Below, piece after piece: positions 7,678 to 16,268 of a DNA stretch of 61,580 bases. The notes beneath the pieces were generated by a model. That model did no database searches. It saw only the letters and a program-made list of their open reading frames with translations, and had not been told where the DNA came from. The translations under genes were made by a program, and so were the position numbers. This DNA is from Bacillota bacterium. GTDB lineage: Bacteria; Bacillota; Clostridia; Christensenellales; Aristaeellaceae. Location of the stretch: contig JAEZHK010000102.1 of the NCBI GenBank assembly GCA_023416655.1, positions 1 to 61,580 on the forward strand. Reading direction: 5' to 3'. Within the stretch, counting starts at the first letter, position 1. The number at the start of each line of letters is the position of its first letter.

Positions 7678-8787
7678 ATGAAAAAGATCGTATCCCTGGT
7701 TCTGGTTCTCATGATGGTCTTTGCCCTGTGCACCTCGTCCGTCGCTGAGACCGCCAACCCCGTCGCCGGCAAGAAGGTCGCCTATATCATGGAGCTGACA
7801 AGCGCCACCATCTTCCAGATGTGGAAGGATTCCTGCGCCAACCTGTGCAACAAGCTGGGCGTGCAGTTCGACTTCTTCTTCTGCGACAACGACTTCAACA
7901 AGTGGCAGGACACCATCTCCAGCTGCGCCGCCGCCGGCTATGACGGCATTCTGGTCAGCCACGGCAACAAGGACGGCTCCTACGTGTTCCTCAAGGGCAT
8001 TACCGAGCAGTATCCCAACCTGAAGATCGTCTGCTTCGACACCCAGTTCTATGCGGACGGCGCCTATCAGAAGCTGCCCGGCGTCACCCAGCTGTTCCAG
8101 CAGGACAAGAGCCTTGTGACGGTTCTGCTCGACAACCTCATCAAGCAGTACGGCGAAGGCGTCCGCCTGGTCAAGGTGTGGCGCGGCCCGAACTACAACA
8201 GCCCCTTCGATCGCCGTGAGGTTGGCTGGGAAGAGTACGAAGCGGCCGGCAAGATCAAGACCGTCGGCGAAATCCAGCCGCTGCAGGACACCGTGGACTC
8301 CGCCAACGCCGTGACCGCCGCGTACCTGCAGGGTCTCGACCGCGCCAACGTGGACGGCCTGGTGGCGTACTATGACTGCTACGGCCAGGGCGTGTACAAC
8401 GCGATCATTGAGAACGACAACTTCAACGGCAAGGTCGGCGCCGCGCTGCCGATGGTCTCCGTGGACATCGACCCCGTGGACGTGACCAACATGCTCACCC
8501 GCCCGGACATCTGGACCGCCGCCGGCACCACCGACTGGACGCTGAACGGTGAGATCGCGATGCGCCTTCTGATGCTCGAACTGGCCGGCGAATACGACAA
8601 GATCCTCGACCCCGCCTCCGGCAAACTGGGCGTGGACGTCGTCGAGGTTCCCGGCTCCGCCATCCTGGCCTCCGACCTGAAGGCCGACTCCACCGTGGAG
8701 AACCTGGGCAACGTGGCGCCCGACACCTACGGCAACCTCTCCTACCTGTCCGTTGCCGAATGGATGCCCGCCAACCTGATCCACTAA
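7678..8787 (+). CDS. Ribose-type ABC importer, substrate-binding protein
   Basis: A secreted periplasmic-binding-protein-like sugar receptor (RbsB/MglB class) of 369 residues. The ATG at 7678 follows AGGAGG (7666-7671) by six bases; an in-frame TTG six bases upstream was rejected. A signal peptide (MKKIVSLVLVLMMVFALC, cleavage near SVA-ET) precedes the mature domain, which starts KKVAYIMELTSATIFQMWK. Hallmarks are the two-lobed pattern with CAAAGYDGILVSHGN and a DP-containing hinge near VSVDIDPVDVTN. Its location opposite the DHAP-shunt operon suggests the ligand is 5-deoxyribose, methylthioribose or a parent nucleoside (inference; no ligand residues can be assigned). Confidence 0.85.
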   Translation: MKKIVSLVLVLMMVFALCTSSVAETANPVAGKKVAYIMELTSATIFQMWKDSCANLCNKLGVQFDFFFCDNDFNKWQDTISSCAAAGYDGILVSHGNKDGSYVFLKGITEQYPNLKIVCFDTQFYADGAYQKLPGVTQLFQQDKSLVTVLLDNLIKQYGEGVRLVKVWRGPNYNSPFDRREVGWEEYEAAGKIKTVGEIQPLQDTVDSANAVTAAYLQGLDRANVDGLVAYYDCYGQGVYNAIIENDNFNGKVGAALPMVSVDIDPVDVTNMLTRPDIWTAAGTTDWTLNGEIAMRLLMLELAGEYDKILDPASGKLGVDVVEVPGSAILASDLKADSTVENLGNVAPDTYGNLSYLSVAEWMPANLIH

Positions 8788-8823
8788 AACCAGGCTCATC
8801 CCCGCCCATTTGAGCAATGTTTC

Positions 8824-8868
8824 TTGACAAAGAGGCGTCGGAGTCTTGCTCCGACGCCTCTTTGTCAA
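8824..8868 (+). terminator. 20-bp perfect hairpin between binding protein and ATPase genes
   Basis: A 20-base perfect inverted repeat (8824-8843 and 8849-8868) flanks a five-base loop TCTTG. No run of T follows the stem, so it may be a 3-prime-end-protecting or attenuating structure rather than a full terminator. In many binding-protein operons such a hairpin keeps the first cistron more abundant than the membrane components. Confidence 0.8.
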
Positions 8869-8904
8869 GGCATGTGCGCACATTGAGAGAGAAGAGGGAA
8901 GTCC

Positions 8905-10425
8905 ATGGATAAGCTCACGCTTGGAACACGCAATGTCTCCATCGAATTTCCCGGCGTCAAGGCGCTGACCAACGTCAGCTTTGAAGTCAGCACCGGTGAG
9001 ATCAGAGCGGTCGTTGGCGCCAACGGAGCCGGGAAATCCACGCTGATGAAGATCCTCGCGGGCGCCAACCCGGGCTACACGGGCGAAGTGTACCTGAACG
9101 ATGCCGTGATCGATCTGAATACCACCATGGCCGCCAAGAAGCACGGCATCCAGATCGTCTATCAGGAGGTCGACACCGCGCTGATCCCAACGCTCTCCGT
9201 GGCGGAGAACGTCATGCTGGGCAACATGGTCATGGATTCCCGGGACCCCATGGTCCACTGGAACAGGACGCGCCGCCAGGCGAAGGAGATCCTGGAACGC
9301 CTGCACATCGACGTGAGCGTCCGAAAGCTGGTGCAAAACCTGACCCTGGCCCAGAAGCAGATGGTGCTCATCGCCAAGGCCATCGCTTCCAAATGCAATT
9401 TCCTCATTCTGGACGAACCCACCGCCCCGCTCAGCGATACCGAGACGGCCGAGCTGTTCAGGCTGGTCGCGCACCTGAAGGCGACGGAAAATATCGCGAT
9501 CGTATTTATATCCCACCGCATCAACGAGGTACTTCAGATCTGCGAGAAGTACACCGTCATGCGCAACGGCGAGATTGTGGACACCTCCCCCGTAACCCAT
9601 TCCACCACCACCCGGGAAATCGTCGAAAAGATGCTGGGCCGCACCTTTGAGGAAATCTTCACCAAGGAGAAGGTGCCCATCGGGGAAACGATGCTTGAGG
9701 TGGAGCACCTCTCCGGCGCCGATGGCAAGGTGAACGACGTTTCCTTCCATGTCCGCAAAGGCGAGATCGTCGGCATCGCCGGCCTGGTGGGCGCGGGCAA
9801 ATCCGAGCTGTGCAAGACCATCTTCGGGGCCTATAAAAAGACCGGCGGCTCCATCCGCCTCTACGGGCGGGAACTGAAAATCGATATTCCCACCCACGCC
9901 GTAAAGAACCGCATCGCTCTGGTGCCGGAAGAGCGGCGCAAGGAAGGCGTGCTGGTAAACGAGAGCGTGACATTCAACCTGTCGGCCGCGTGCCTCGGCA
10001 AATTCTGCACGCTGTCGTTCATCAACAAGCGCAACGTAGACCAAAATGCCCGGCGGTACGTCAAGGACCTGGACATCGCCACGCCCAACATCCGGCAGTT
10101 GGTCAAAAACCTCTCCGGTGGCAACCAGCAAAAGGTCGCCGTCGGCAAATGGCTGGCCGCGGATTGCGACGTGTACATCTTCGACGAGCCCACCAAGGGC
10201 GTGGACGTGGGCGCCAAGCAGGACATCTTCCGCCTGATCAACGAGATCACCAAGCAGGGCAACAGCGTGATCTACGCCTCCTGCGAAAACGGAGAGCTTC
10301 TCTCCATCACCGATCGCATCTACGTGCTCTACGACGGCAGCGTGATGGCGGAGCTGGAAACCAGGAAGACCAACGAGGACGAGATCATGCACTACGCCGT
10401 GGGCAGCAAGTCCCAGTACGCCTGA
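8905..10425 (+). CDS. Ribose-type ABC importer, double ATPase subunit
   Basis: A 506-residue protein with two fused ABC ATPase domains, as in RbsA, MglA and XylG. The first domain has Walker A GANGAGKST (about residue 38), Walker B with ILDEPTAPLSD and a degenerate signature (LTLAQKQ). The second has GLVGAGKSE near residue 295, signature LSGGNQQKV and FDEPTKGVDVGAK. A weak-signature first half and consensus second half is usual for this family. ATG 8905 follows AGAGGGAAG. It energises uptake of the pentose-like ligand through the permease at 10465. Confidence 0.9.
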   Translation: MDKLTLGTRNVSIEFPGVKALTNVSFEVSTGEIRAVVGANGAGKSTLMKILAGANPGYTGEVYLNDAVIDLNTTMAAKKHGIQIVYQEVDTALIPTLSVAENVMLGNMVMDSRDPMVHWNRTRRQAKEILERLHIDVSVRKLVQNLTLAQKQMVLIAKAIASKCNFLILDEPTAPLSDTETAELFRLVAHLKATENIAIVFISHRINEVLQICEKYTVMRNGEIVDTSPVTHSTTTREIVEKMLGRTFEEIFTKEKVPIGETMLEVEHLSGADGKVNDVSFHVRKGEIVGIAGLVGAGKSELCKTIFGAYKKTGGSIRLYGRELKIDIPTHAVKNRIALVPEERRKEGVLVNESVTFNLSAACLGKFCTLSFINKRNVDQNARRYVKDLDIATPNIRQLVKNLSGGNQQKVAVGKWLAADCDVYIFDEPTKGVDVGAKQDIFRLINEITKQGNSVIYASCENGELLSITDRIYVLYDGSVMAELETRKTNEDEIMHYAVGSKSQYA

Positions 10426-10464
10426 TCCTTCAGATTAGTAAGACACGACGGGAGGAGAACCACC

Positions 10465-11475
10465 ATGCAAGCCACGCTGAAGCCCAACGCGTTGTATTCG
10501 GGAAGAAACAAGAGCTTTCTGCGCTTTCTGCTGGACTGGGCGGCCATCATCACGCTGGTTCTGTGCTTCATCATCTTCACGTTGCTCAAGGGCAGCAGCT
10601 TCATGTCGGAAAACAACATGATCAACATCCTTCGCGCCATGTCCATCACCACGGTGTTCGGCATCGCCGCTACCGTGACCATGGCGCCGGACGGCTTTGA
10701 CATGTCCGCGTGTACGCTGGCCAGCTGCTCCGCCTACGTCTTCGTCAGCGCCTATCTGTGGTACGGCCTGGACCTCTGGCTGTGCATCGTGGTGACCATC
10801 GTCGTGACGCTGATCATGTACCAGCTGACGATGTTCCTGATCCTGGTCTGCAAAATCCCGGATATGCTCGCCACCGCCGCCCTCATGTTCGTGCACCAGG
10901 GTCTCGGCCAGTGGTACATCGGCGGCGGCGCCGTCTCCACCGGCATGCGCCTGCCCAATGGATCGGCGCCCGCCCGCACCGCGCTAAGCGACTCGTTCTC
11001 CGCCATCGGCCGCGCCCCGTGGATCATCATCATCATGCTGGCCTGCGTGCTGATCGCCTTCATCTTCCTGGAATACACCAAGCACGGCCGCTTTATCTAC
11101 GCCATGGGTGGCAACCGCCAGGCCGCCAAGCTCTCCGGCATCAACGTAAAGGGCTACCGCTACCTGGCCGGGATGATCACCGCCGTGTTCATCGCCGTCG
11201 GCGGCATTCTGGTTTCCTCCCGCGGCAGCTCCGCGCAGGTCATGTGCTGTGACAATTACCTGATGCAGTCGCTGGCGGCGGTGTTTGTCGGCCGCTCGGT
11301 GGGTGGCGCGGAAAAGCCCAACGCGCTGGGCACGCTGGTTGGCGCAATGCTGGTTTCGACGCTGGAAAACGGCCTGACCATCATGGCGGTCTCCTACTAC
11401 GTGCTGCCCGCCGTGAAGGGCGCGGTGCTGGCGCTGGCGTTGATCGCCGCCTATGCCAGCAAGCGGGAGCAGTAA
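10465..11475 (+). CDS. Ribose-type ABC importer, permease subunit
   Basis: A 336-residue integral membrane permease of the RbsC/BPD_transp_2 family with about eight to ten hydrophobic helices. Family motifs include the glycine-rich YAMGGNRQAAKLSGI cytoplasmic loop, which docks to the ATPase. The C-terminal helix pair begins near LVGAMLVSTLENGLTIM. The ATG follows GGGAGGAG by eight bases, 40 bases after the ATPase stop. Substrate range is set by the partner binding protein and is not readable here. Confidence 0.9.
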   Translation: MQATLKPNALYSGRNKSFLRFLLDWAAIITLVLCFIIFTLLKGSSFMSENNMINILRAMSITTVFGIAATVTMAPDGFDMSACTLASCSAYVFVSAYLWYGLDLWLCIVVTIVVTLIMYQLTMFLILVCKIPDMLATAALMFVHQGLGQWYIGGGAVSTGMRLPNGSAPARTALSDSFSAIGRAPWIIIIMLACVLIAFIFLEYTKHGRFIYAMGGNRQAAKLSGINVKGYRYLAGMITAVFIAVGGILVSSRGSSAQVMCCDNYLMQSLAAVFVGRSVGGAEKPNALGTLVGAMLVSTLENGLTIMAVSYYVLPAVKGAVLALALIAAYASKREQ

Positions 11476-11517
11476 ATCCAATCCAGTAAGCTCTTTCACC
11501 GCCCAGGTGGTGTTTAT

Positions 11518-11561
11518 GGCGGGCAGCTTTGCCGGGCGCGGCAGAGCTGCCCGCCGATTTT
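11518..11561 (+). terminator. Terminator of the ABC importer operon
   Basis: The 11-bp stem GGCGGGCAGCT/AGCTGCCCGCC (11518-11528 and 11545-11555) is followed by GATTTT. It lies 43 bases after the permease stop. Confidence 0.75.
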
Positions 11562-12204
11562 GTCATCAAGCGGAGTGTATTCATGCGCCGCACGGGTTCA
11601 ACCGTTCTCCGGAGGGCATTACCAGCCCGCGGCGCTGGATCGCGCTGCCATTGACACCCATGCCGCGCGGTCTTAAACTGTCGTCACCTACCAGGCTTCC
11701 CGGACTTCAATAGCCTCGCCCGCATCTTCGTCGGTTCCGCGCTTTTTGGAGAAGATTGTGATCTGCTCCATATGCTCCGTTCAGTCCTTCTGTCCCTTAT
11801 TCATATCGGAAGTTCACTCGTAATTCATATCGGTAGTTCAATGAGATGCCGCGTCCGCGCTACGTTTTCCATTGTATGTGCGCCGTCTGCACTCTATACG
11901 CCCGCTTTATGAAATCATAATCTTGTAACGCCGTTGGCCGGGGCCGAGCGGATTAATGATGGGCAGGCCAGGCGCAAGTCTTTCGGAAACAGCATATCTT
12001 TGAATTTTTAACAATAATATCGCCTTCACTGACATAGTAATGTTCCAGTACATGCAAGATGGTGCTGTAAAGGACTCGTGCAAAGCGCACACTGAGCGTT
12101 CAGCGGCGTGGTTGGCGCGAAGACATAGGGGATACAAGCCGGTGAAATACACGTTAGAGGGCGAAGCCATGCGCCCTCAGGAATCCAGGAAGGAAGGCGT
12201 CCAT
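11562..12204. other. 640-base gap with IS-end-like repeats and a weak promoter
   Basis: No credible gene was found. At 11799-11809 and 11823-11833 the 11-mer ATTCATATCGG is directly repeated with a 24-base period, each followed by (A/T)AGTTCA, inside an AT-richer stretch that starts TGTCCCTT. This layout resembles the multiple terminal repeats of IS21-type elements, but no istA or istB is present. A weak promoter (TTGTAT 11872-11877, 17 bases, TATACG 11895-11900) points towards the glycan operon. Downstream to 12204 is a roughly 300-base leader with no recognised riboswitch. Confidence 0.4.
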
Positions 12205-14169
12205 GTGAACAAGAGACGAATTGTGATGGGCAGCGTAGACGTCCTGTGCATCCTGGTGGCCTGCTATTTTATCCTGGTGCTCTATCCGAGCAGCCTTAGC
12301 AAACTCACAACGGGGACTGTGCTCATCCATATCGCGCTTGTGAGCCTGTGCATTTTTACATGCAGGCTGGCGCTGAAAGTCTACCGTCAAATCTGGCGCT
12401 ACGCAGGGTCAACGGAATACATCCGGCTGATGGCGGCGGATTTCTCGGCGGGGTGGCTCTATTATGCCCTCATCGGAATCCTCCTTCCCTTTCACAGCCG
12501 CGTTTCTTTTGTCCGCGCAATCTCCCTTGTGGCGCTTTCGCTGCTGTTCACGTTGGGCGTAAGGTTTTCCTACAAGTTTCTCAGGGAATATGCCGCAAAA
12601 CCCCCGGATGACAAAGGGCGTCTTTGGCGTTTTCATGGGTTCCTCCGCAAATACGGCGGCCAGGGCAAAACGGTCTGGGAAAACCTCACGGAGGACCGGA
12701 CGGACATTGCGATCGTCGGCGCGGGGAGCGTGGGCGTCATGCTTGCGGGAGAGCTTCAGAGCAATCCCAACTCCCGCTACAGGCCGCGCTGTTTCATTGA
12801 CAACAGTCCCGAGAAGATCGGACGCGAAGTCGCCGGGATTCCCGTGATTCCGGAGCGCGCGGAAGCTATGGATACGCTGCGCAGGTTTTCCGTGTCGGAG
12901 GTTGTGTTTGCGGTCCCCAGCATGCCGTCCGACAGGAAGATGGAGCTGTTCGAGCGCTACAAGCGCGCCGGCTACAAGGTGAAAATCTATGATTTTCCGA
13001 TGGAGCAGGCCAGTGAAAACGGCAAGCGGCAGCTTCGTGAGTTCGGCATTGACGAGCTGCTTTTCAGAAAGCCGATGGAGATCAGCGATGACCAGGTCAT
13101 CTCCTTCTATCGGGACAAAGTCGTTATGGTCACCGGCGGGGGCGGGTCCATCGGGAGCGAGTTGTGCCGCCAGATCGCGCGCATGGGGCCGAGGCAACTC
13201 ATCATTCTAGACATATACGAGAACAACGCCTACGACATCCAGCAGGAGCTCAGCCTCACCCACTGCGGGCTGAACCTGGCCGTTGAGATCGCGTCCGTCC
13301 GGGACGCGCGAAAGATCGACCGCATTTTCGGCCGTTACCGCCCGGAGATCGTGTTGCACGCGGCGGCCCACAAGCACGTTCCGCTCATGGAGTACTGCGG
13401 GTCCGAGGCGATCAAGAACAATATTTTCGGCACGCTCAACGTCGCCAATGCCGCGGAGAAGTACGGCGCGCTGAAGTTCATCATGATCTCCACGGACAAG
13501 GCCGTCAACCCCACCAACATCATGGGCGCGTCCAAGCGCATGTGCGAGATGATCGCCCTGAGCCGGGTGGACGGCAGGACCAGCTTTTCCGCGACGCGGT
13601 TCGGAAATGTGCTTGGCTCCAACGGTTCCGTCATCCCGCTGTTCAAGCGTCAGATCGCGGTGGGTGGGCCCGTCACGATCACCGACAAGCGCGTCATCCG
13701 CTACTTCATGACGATCCCCGAAGCTTCGCAGCTGGTGCTTCAGTCGGGCGCGATGGCGAAAAGCGGCGAGCTGTTCGTCTTGGACATGGGAAAGCCCGTC
13801 CGCATTCTGGACCTGGCGGAGAACATGATCCGGCTGACGGGGCTTGAGCCCTACAGGGACATCGACATCGTGGAGGTCGGGCTGAGGCCCGGCGAGAAGC
13901 TGTACGAGGAGATGCTCATCAAAACAGCGTGCATGGGAAGGACGGAAAACGACCGGATCTTCGTTGAGCGGGACGAGCCGCTCAGCCGCGATGAGATCGA
14001 CCGAAGGCTGACGGTTCTGAGGATGGCGCTGGAAACGGACGACAACGCGGTGATCCGAAAGGCCCTCATGCAGGTCGTGCCCACTTACCGGTCGCCGGAG
14101 GAGGTCAACAGCCTGGCCAATGAGGCTGAGGAAGTGATCGAAGCGAACGCCCGGCAGGAGGCCGTGTAA
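12205..14169 (+). CDS. FlaA1/CapD-family nucleotide-sugar dehydratase (PglF-like)
   Basis: A membrane-bound UDP-GlcNAc 4,6-dehydratase/epimerase family protein, 654 residues from GTG 12205. That start follows AGGAAGGAAGG and places the first membrane helix at the N-terminus; an in-frame ATG at 12169 is the alternative. Four N-terminal membrane segments (about residues 5-130) are followed by a Rossmann CoA-binding-like domain (IAIVGAGSVGVMLAGE). The catalytic SDR domain has the NAD motif TGGGGSIGSE (T310 on) and the STDKAVNPTNIMGASKR block (S429 on), with Met in place of the SDR tyrosine as in PglF-type dehydratases. It should make the UDP-4-keto-6-deoxy sugar used by the next gene and opens the glycan operon. 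Confidence 0.9.
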   Translation: MNKRRIVMGSVDVLCILVACYFILVLYPSSLSKLTTGTVLIHIALVSLCIFTCRLALKVYRQIWRYAGSTEYIRLMAADFSAGWLYYALIGILLPFHSRVSFVRAISLVALSLLFTLGVRFSYKFLREYAAKPPDDKGRLWRFHGFLRKYGGQGKTVWENLTEDRTDIAIVGAGSVGVMLAGELQSNPNSRYRPRCFIDNSPEKIGREVAGIPVIPERAEAMDTLRRFSVSEVVFAVPSMPSDRKMELFERYKRAGYKVKIYDFPMEQASENGKRQLREFGIDELLFRKPMEISDDQVISFYRDKVVMVTGGGGSIGSELCRQIARMGPRQLIILDIYENNAYDIQQELSLTHCGLNLAVEIASVRDARKIDRIFGRYRPEIVLHAAAHKHVPLMEYCGSEAIKNNIFGTLNVANAAEKYGALKFIMISTDKAVNPTNIMGASKRMCEMIALSRVDGRTSFSATRFGNVLGSNGSVIPLFKRQIAVGGPVTITDKRVIRYFMTIPEASQLVLQSGAMAKSGELFVLDMGKPVRILDLAENMIRLTGLEPYRDIDIVEVGLRPGEKLYEEMLIKTACMGRTENDRIFVERDEPLSRDEIDRRLTVLRMALETDDNAVIRKALMQVVPTYRSPEEVNSLANEAEEVIEANARQEAV

Positions 14170-14244
14170 AGGTTCTCATTCGTGCTGCTTCCCGTTAAAC
14201 ACTGTTTGTGATGGGCCACCATTTCATGTTGGAGGCATGCTTGA

Positions 14245-15510
14245 ATGCATATCCCTTTTTCGCCGCCGGACATTACCGACACTGAGATTCAGGCGGTCGT
14301 CGCGGCCATGAAATCCGGCTGGATTACCACCGGCCCAAAGACAAAGCTTTTTGAGAAAAGGATTGCCGAGTACTGCGGGACGCCAAGGGCGGTGTGCATG
14401 AATTCGGCAACGGCTTCGCTCGAGATGGCACTTCGAGTCCTTGGCGTGGGCCCCGGCGACGAGGTGATCACGTCCGCCTATACCTATACCGCTTCCGCCT
14501 CGGTGATCGACCACGTCGGCGCAAAGATCGTGCTGGTGGACGTGGCGGCGGACTCCTTTCACATGGACAGCGACAGGCTGGCCGAGGCGATCACCGAGCG
14601 GACCAAGGTCGTCATGCCGGTGGACATCGGCGGCGTCTTATGCGATTATGATCGGATTTTTTCGGCAATCGAACGCAGGAAACATCTGTTCCGGCCCGGC
14701 GACAACGAAGTTCAGCGGCTCTTTAACCGGCCCATCGTGCTTGCGGACGCGGCCCATTCCTTCGGCGCGCGTTATCACGGGATGATTTCAGGCCAAGTGG
14801 CCGACTTCACCTGCTTCAGCTTCCACGCCGTCAAAAATCTGACGACGGCCGAGGGCGGCGCGATCACCTGGCGAGAGCTCGAAGGCCTGAATAGCGACGC
14901 GCTCTACAACCGGCTGATGCTCTATTCGCTCCATGGGCAGTCCAAGGACGCGCTCGCCAAGACGTTGCCCGGTTCGTGGGAGTACGATATCGTGCTGCCC
15001 GGGTGGAAGTGCAACATGACGGACATTACCGCCGCGATCGGGCTTGTCCAGCTGAGCCGCTTCGATGGGCTGATGGAAAGGCGCAAAGAGATCATCCGGA
15101 TGTACGACGAGGCCCTTTTGCCGCTTGGGATCGAAAGGTTAAACCATATCGGCGAGGACTTCGAAGGCAACGGTCACCTCTACCTCATGCGCATCCCCGG
15201 CATCAGCCTCGACCGGCGCAACGAGATGATCACAAAGATGGCGGAAAGGGGCGTGGCGACCAACGTGCACTTCAAACCGCTTCCGCTTCTTTCGGCTTAT
15301 AAGAAGCTCGGCTTCAACATCATCGATTACCCCAATGCCTACCGGCAGTACGCCAATGAAATCACACTCCCGCTTCACACGCTGCTGGAGGAAGAGCAGA
15401 TCCGCTACGTCATCGGTACGCTGAAAGCGGTATTGGAAGACGGGGAGAGCAGGCACCCAATGGATTTTGGCGTCGCGTATGAACGGGGTTGGGAAAAGCT
15501 GTCAGGCTGA
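14245..15510 (+). CDS. DegT/DnrJ-family nucleotide-sugar aminotransferase (PglE-like)
   Basis: A PLP-dependent sugar aminotransferase of 421 residues that would aminate the C4 keto group made by the dehydratase, giving a UDP-4-amino-4,6-dideoxy sugar. It begins IPFSPPDITDTEIQAVV as in the PglE/WbpE group. ADAAHSFGA carries the PLP-ring aspartate, and the Schiff-base lysine is K197 in FSFHAVKNLTTAEGG. An insert around residues 140-160 (ERRKHLFRPGDNEVQR) is characteristic of a subgroup in Firmicute and Bacteroidete glycan loci. The start lies ten bases after GGAGG. Confidence 0.9.
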   Translation: MHIPFSPPDITDTEIQAVVAAMKSGWITTGPKTKLFEKRIAEYCGTPRAVCMNSATASLEMALRVLGVGPGDEVITSAYTYTASASVIDHVGAKIVLVDVAADSFHMDSDRLAEAITERTKVVMPVDIGGVLCDYDRIFSAIERRKHLFRPGDNEVQRLFNRPIVLADAAHSFGARYHGMISGQVADFTCFSFHAVKNLTTAEGGAITWRELEGLNSDALYNRLMLYSLHGQSKDALAKTLPGSWEYDIVLPGWKCNMTDITAAIGLVQLSRFDGLMERRKEIIRMYDEALLPLGIERLNHIGEDFEGNGHLYLMRIPGISLDRRNEMITKMAERGVATNVHFKPLPLLSAYKKLGFNIIDYPNAYRQYANEITLPLHTLLEEEQIRYVIGTLKAVLEDGESRHPMDFGVAYERGWEKLSG

Positions 15511-15626
15511 CCTGCGGAACACGGCATCCATAAAGAATGCGGTGAAATGACAGGGAAGCCGCTCGGCCCGGCGCGCGGATCAACGGGATTGGGCGCATGC
15601 GCTTCCAAACATGCCGGAGGTTCAGT

Positions 15627-16268
15627 ATGTACAGGCGCTTTTTCAAAAGGACGCTGGATATCCTCCTCTCGCTGGTCGCGCTGCCAATGGTCCTTCTGGT
15701 CATCCTGGTCATCGCGCCGGTGATCTATTTTGATGATCCGGGCCCCGTTTTCTACAACGCCCCGCGGCGCGGCCTGAACGGGAAAGTCTATACCATGTAC
15801 AAGCTTCGCTCCATGTACGTGGGCGCGCAGCCGGTTTTGAATGAGGATGGATCGGTCTATTGCGGCGTAAACGACCCCCGGATCACGAAAGTCGGACGAA
15901 TCATCCGAAAGCTGTCCATCGACGAACTGCCCCAGGTGCTGAACATCCTCAAGGGCGACATGAGCTTCGTCGGGCCGCGCCCGAACCTGGCCAGAAACCC
16001 CAATGCCAGGCTTGACGACATCCGGAAGAAGCGGCTGACGGTGCGCCCCGGCATGACCGGGTACGCTCAGGCGTACTACCGCAACAACATTTCGCAGGAG
16101 CAGAAGTTTCTTAGCGACTGCCATTACGCCGACCATCTGGGCTTCTTGTTTGACGTGAAAATCATGCTGCGCACGCTTGTGATCATTGTTCGGCGCGAGG
16201 GCATCTACCCCGACCAGGCCGAAGCGGTAGAACGGTTCAAATCCAAAGGAGCAGAGGTATCCAAGTGA
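15627..16268 (+). CDS. PglC-like phosphoglycosyl transferase (initiating sugar transferase)
   Basis: A 213-residue monotopic phosphoglycosyl transferase that moves a sugar-phosphate from UDP-sugar to undecaprenyl phosphate, the first committed step of lipid-linked glycan assembly. The start ATG 15627 follows GGAGG by six bases; a weaker ATG 30 bases upstream was rejected. A re-entrant hydrophobic segment (LDILLSLVALPMVLLVILVI) comes first, followed by DDPGPVFYNAPRRG, the YKLRSM motif and the KVGRIIRKLSIDELPQ / SFVGPRPN catalytic blocks. This short form resembles PglC rather than the large WbaP type. Its stop overlaps the next start by four bases. Confidence 0.9.
   Translation: MYRRFFKRTLDILLSLVALPMVLLVILVIAPVIYFDDPGPVFYNAPRRGLNGKVYTMYKLRSMYVGAQPVLNEDGSVYCGVNDPRITKVGRIIRKLSIDELPQVLNILKGDMSFVGPRPNLARNPNARLDDIRKKRLTVRPGMTGYAQAYYRNNISQEQKFLSDCHYADHLGFLFDVKIMLRTLVIIVRREGIYPDQAEAVERFKSKGAEVSK

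Noticed and set aside
7480..10392. 970-codon minus-strand open frame
   Set aside because: Antisense to the binding protein and double ATPase, which have clear families; the Val/Asp/His-rich translation matches nothing and crosses a promoter and a hairpin.
1..11475. Microcompartment shell protein genes
   Set aside because: The aldolase and PduL suggested a shell locus, but no BMC-H or BMC-P domain protein is encoded on either strand; the operon appears to end at pduL.
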